Assembly: GCA_947455365.1 (NCBI GenBank)
Contig: CANGNU010000058.1
Span: 1-6,450 of the forward strand
Source of the DNA: Rickettsiales bacterium
Lineage (GTDB): Bacteria > Pseudomonadota > Alphaproteobacteria > Rickettsiales > UBA1997
Reading direction: 5' to 3'
DNA: 6,450 bases
The notes beneath the pieces are model-generated. The model had not been told where the DNA came from, did not search any database, and was given only the letters and a program-made list of their open reading frames with translations. The position numbers and the translations under genes are program-made. Shown here in pieces: positions 6,321-6,450 of the stretch. Every line of letters begins with the position of its first letter. The stretch's first letter is position 1.

Positions 6321-6350
6321 GTCATTCTCGCGAAAGCGGGAATCTAATGA
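6321..6350. repeat. Short hairpin repeat with GAAA loop (GTCATTC..CGCGAAAGCGGGAAT type)
   Basis: Bases 6324-6331 (ATTCTCGC) pair with 6336-6343 (GCGGGAAT) through 8 bp, one of them a G-T wobble in RNA, around a GAAA tetraloop. The sequence closely resembles the dispersed intergenic repeat GTCATTCCCGCGAAAGCGGGAATC known from many proteobacterial genomes; the only change in the stem is T for C at 6328. It starts 20 bp after the exonuclease stop. It may also act as a 3' end stabiliser or weak terminator, but no T-run follows. Confidence 0.75.
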
Positions 6351-6366
6351 TTATTGCTACTGTTAG

Positions 6367-6450
6367 TTACTTGTAAGTCTTACCCTCTTTTTTTGCTGAA
6401 CTTATAAATCTCGCTCCTCCATCAAGCCAAGGGAGAAGTGCTCTGCCCCT
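6367..6450 (-). CDS. Possible C-terminal tail of a gene entering from the right edge
   Basis: On the minus strand one frame is open from the window edge for 27 codons, ending LPWLDGGARFISSAKKEGK then TYK and a TAA stop (6367-6369). The composition is plausible for a real C terminus and the gene would be convergent with the exonuclease gene, but the stretch is too short to recognise or to exclude chance. The same bases also hold an imperfect inverted repeat (6413-6441), so this could be a dispersed repeat element instead. Confidence 0.2.
   Translation of the reverse strand, partial: RGRALLPWLDGGARFISSAKKEGKTYK

Noticed and set aside
6347..6376. Nine-codon plus-strand frame starting ATG at 6347
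   Set aside because: It is too short, starts inside the repeat element, and has no ribosome binding site.

Overview
The window reads as chromosomal DNA of an AT-rich bacterium, most likely an alphaproteobacterium. The best lineage hint is the UvrC tail: its KGPNRNAGEEYFH and YYLQRLRDEAHRFAI segments and the LDE(V/I) entry into the C-terminal helix-hairpin-helix region resemble alphaproteobacterial, including rickettsial, UvrC as I remember them. The taxon is an inference; no rRNA or species marker is present.

Layout. (1) Positions 1-831, plus strand: the 3' part of uvrC (nucleotide excision repair), with an in-frame insert of about 44 residues that carries an 18-bp perfect palindrome. (2) Positions 870-1901, plus strand: a very AT-rich gene for a DUF2971-family protein. 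(3) Positions 1923-3107, minus strand: an AAA+ ATPase of the AAA_14/DUF4143 (COG1373) type, convergent with the DUF2971 gene. It is bracketed by two near-identical palindromes, 1894-1930 and 3154-3198. The first supplies the stop codons of both convergent genes. The second is followed without a gap by a degenerate 23-bp tandem array, 3199-3290. This block, 832-3316, looks like an accessory insertion.

(4) Positions 3317-5404, minus strand: a housekeeping group in the order quinone oxidoreductase, tRNA-Arg(CCU), DusB-type tRNA-dihydrouridine synthase. A near-consensus sigma-70 promoter sits inside the last codons of the oxidoreductase gene and should drive the tRNA. The dus ATG begins only 8 nt after the tRNA's encoded CCA, so tRNA and tRNA-modifying enzyme are probably co-transcribed. 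(5) Positions 5480-6301, plus strand: a DEDDy 3'-5' exonuclease related to the PolB proofreading domain, divergent from the oxidoreductase. (6) Positions 6302-6450: a short hairpin repeat with a GAAA loop, then perhaps the tail of a minus-strand gene running off the edge.

The core genes serve DNA repair (UvrC, exonuclease), tRNA maturation (tRNA-Arg, Dus) and redox metabolism (Qor). The accessory pair has no assigned pathway. The most promising undescribed element is the COG1373 ATPase gene with its flanking palindromes, which looks like a possible mobile or self-maintaining cassette. A second general oddity is that none of the five visible protein starts has a recognisable Shine-Dalgarno sequence.
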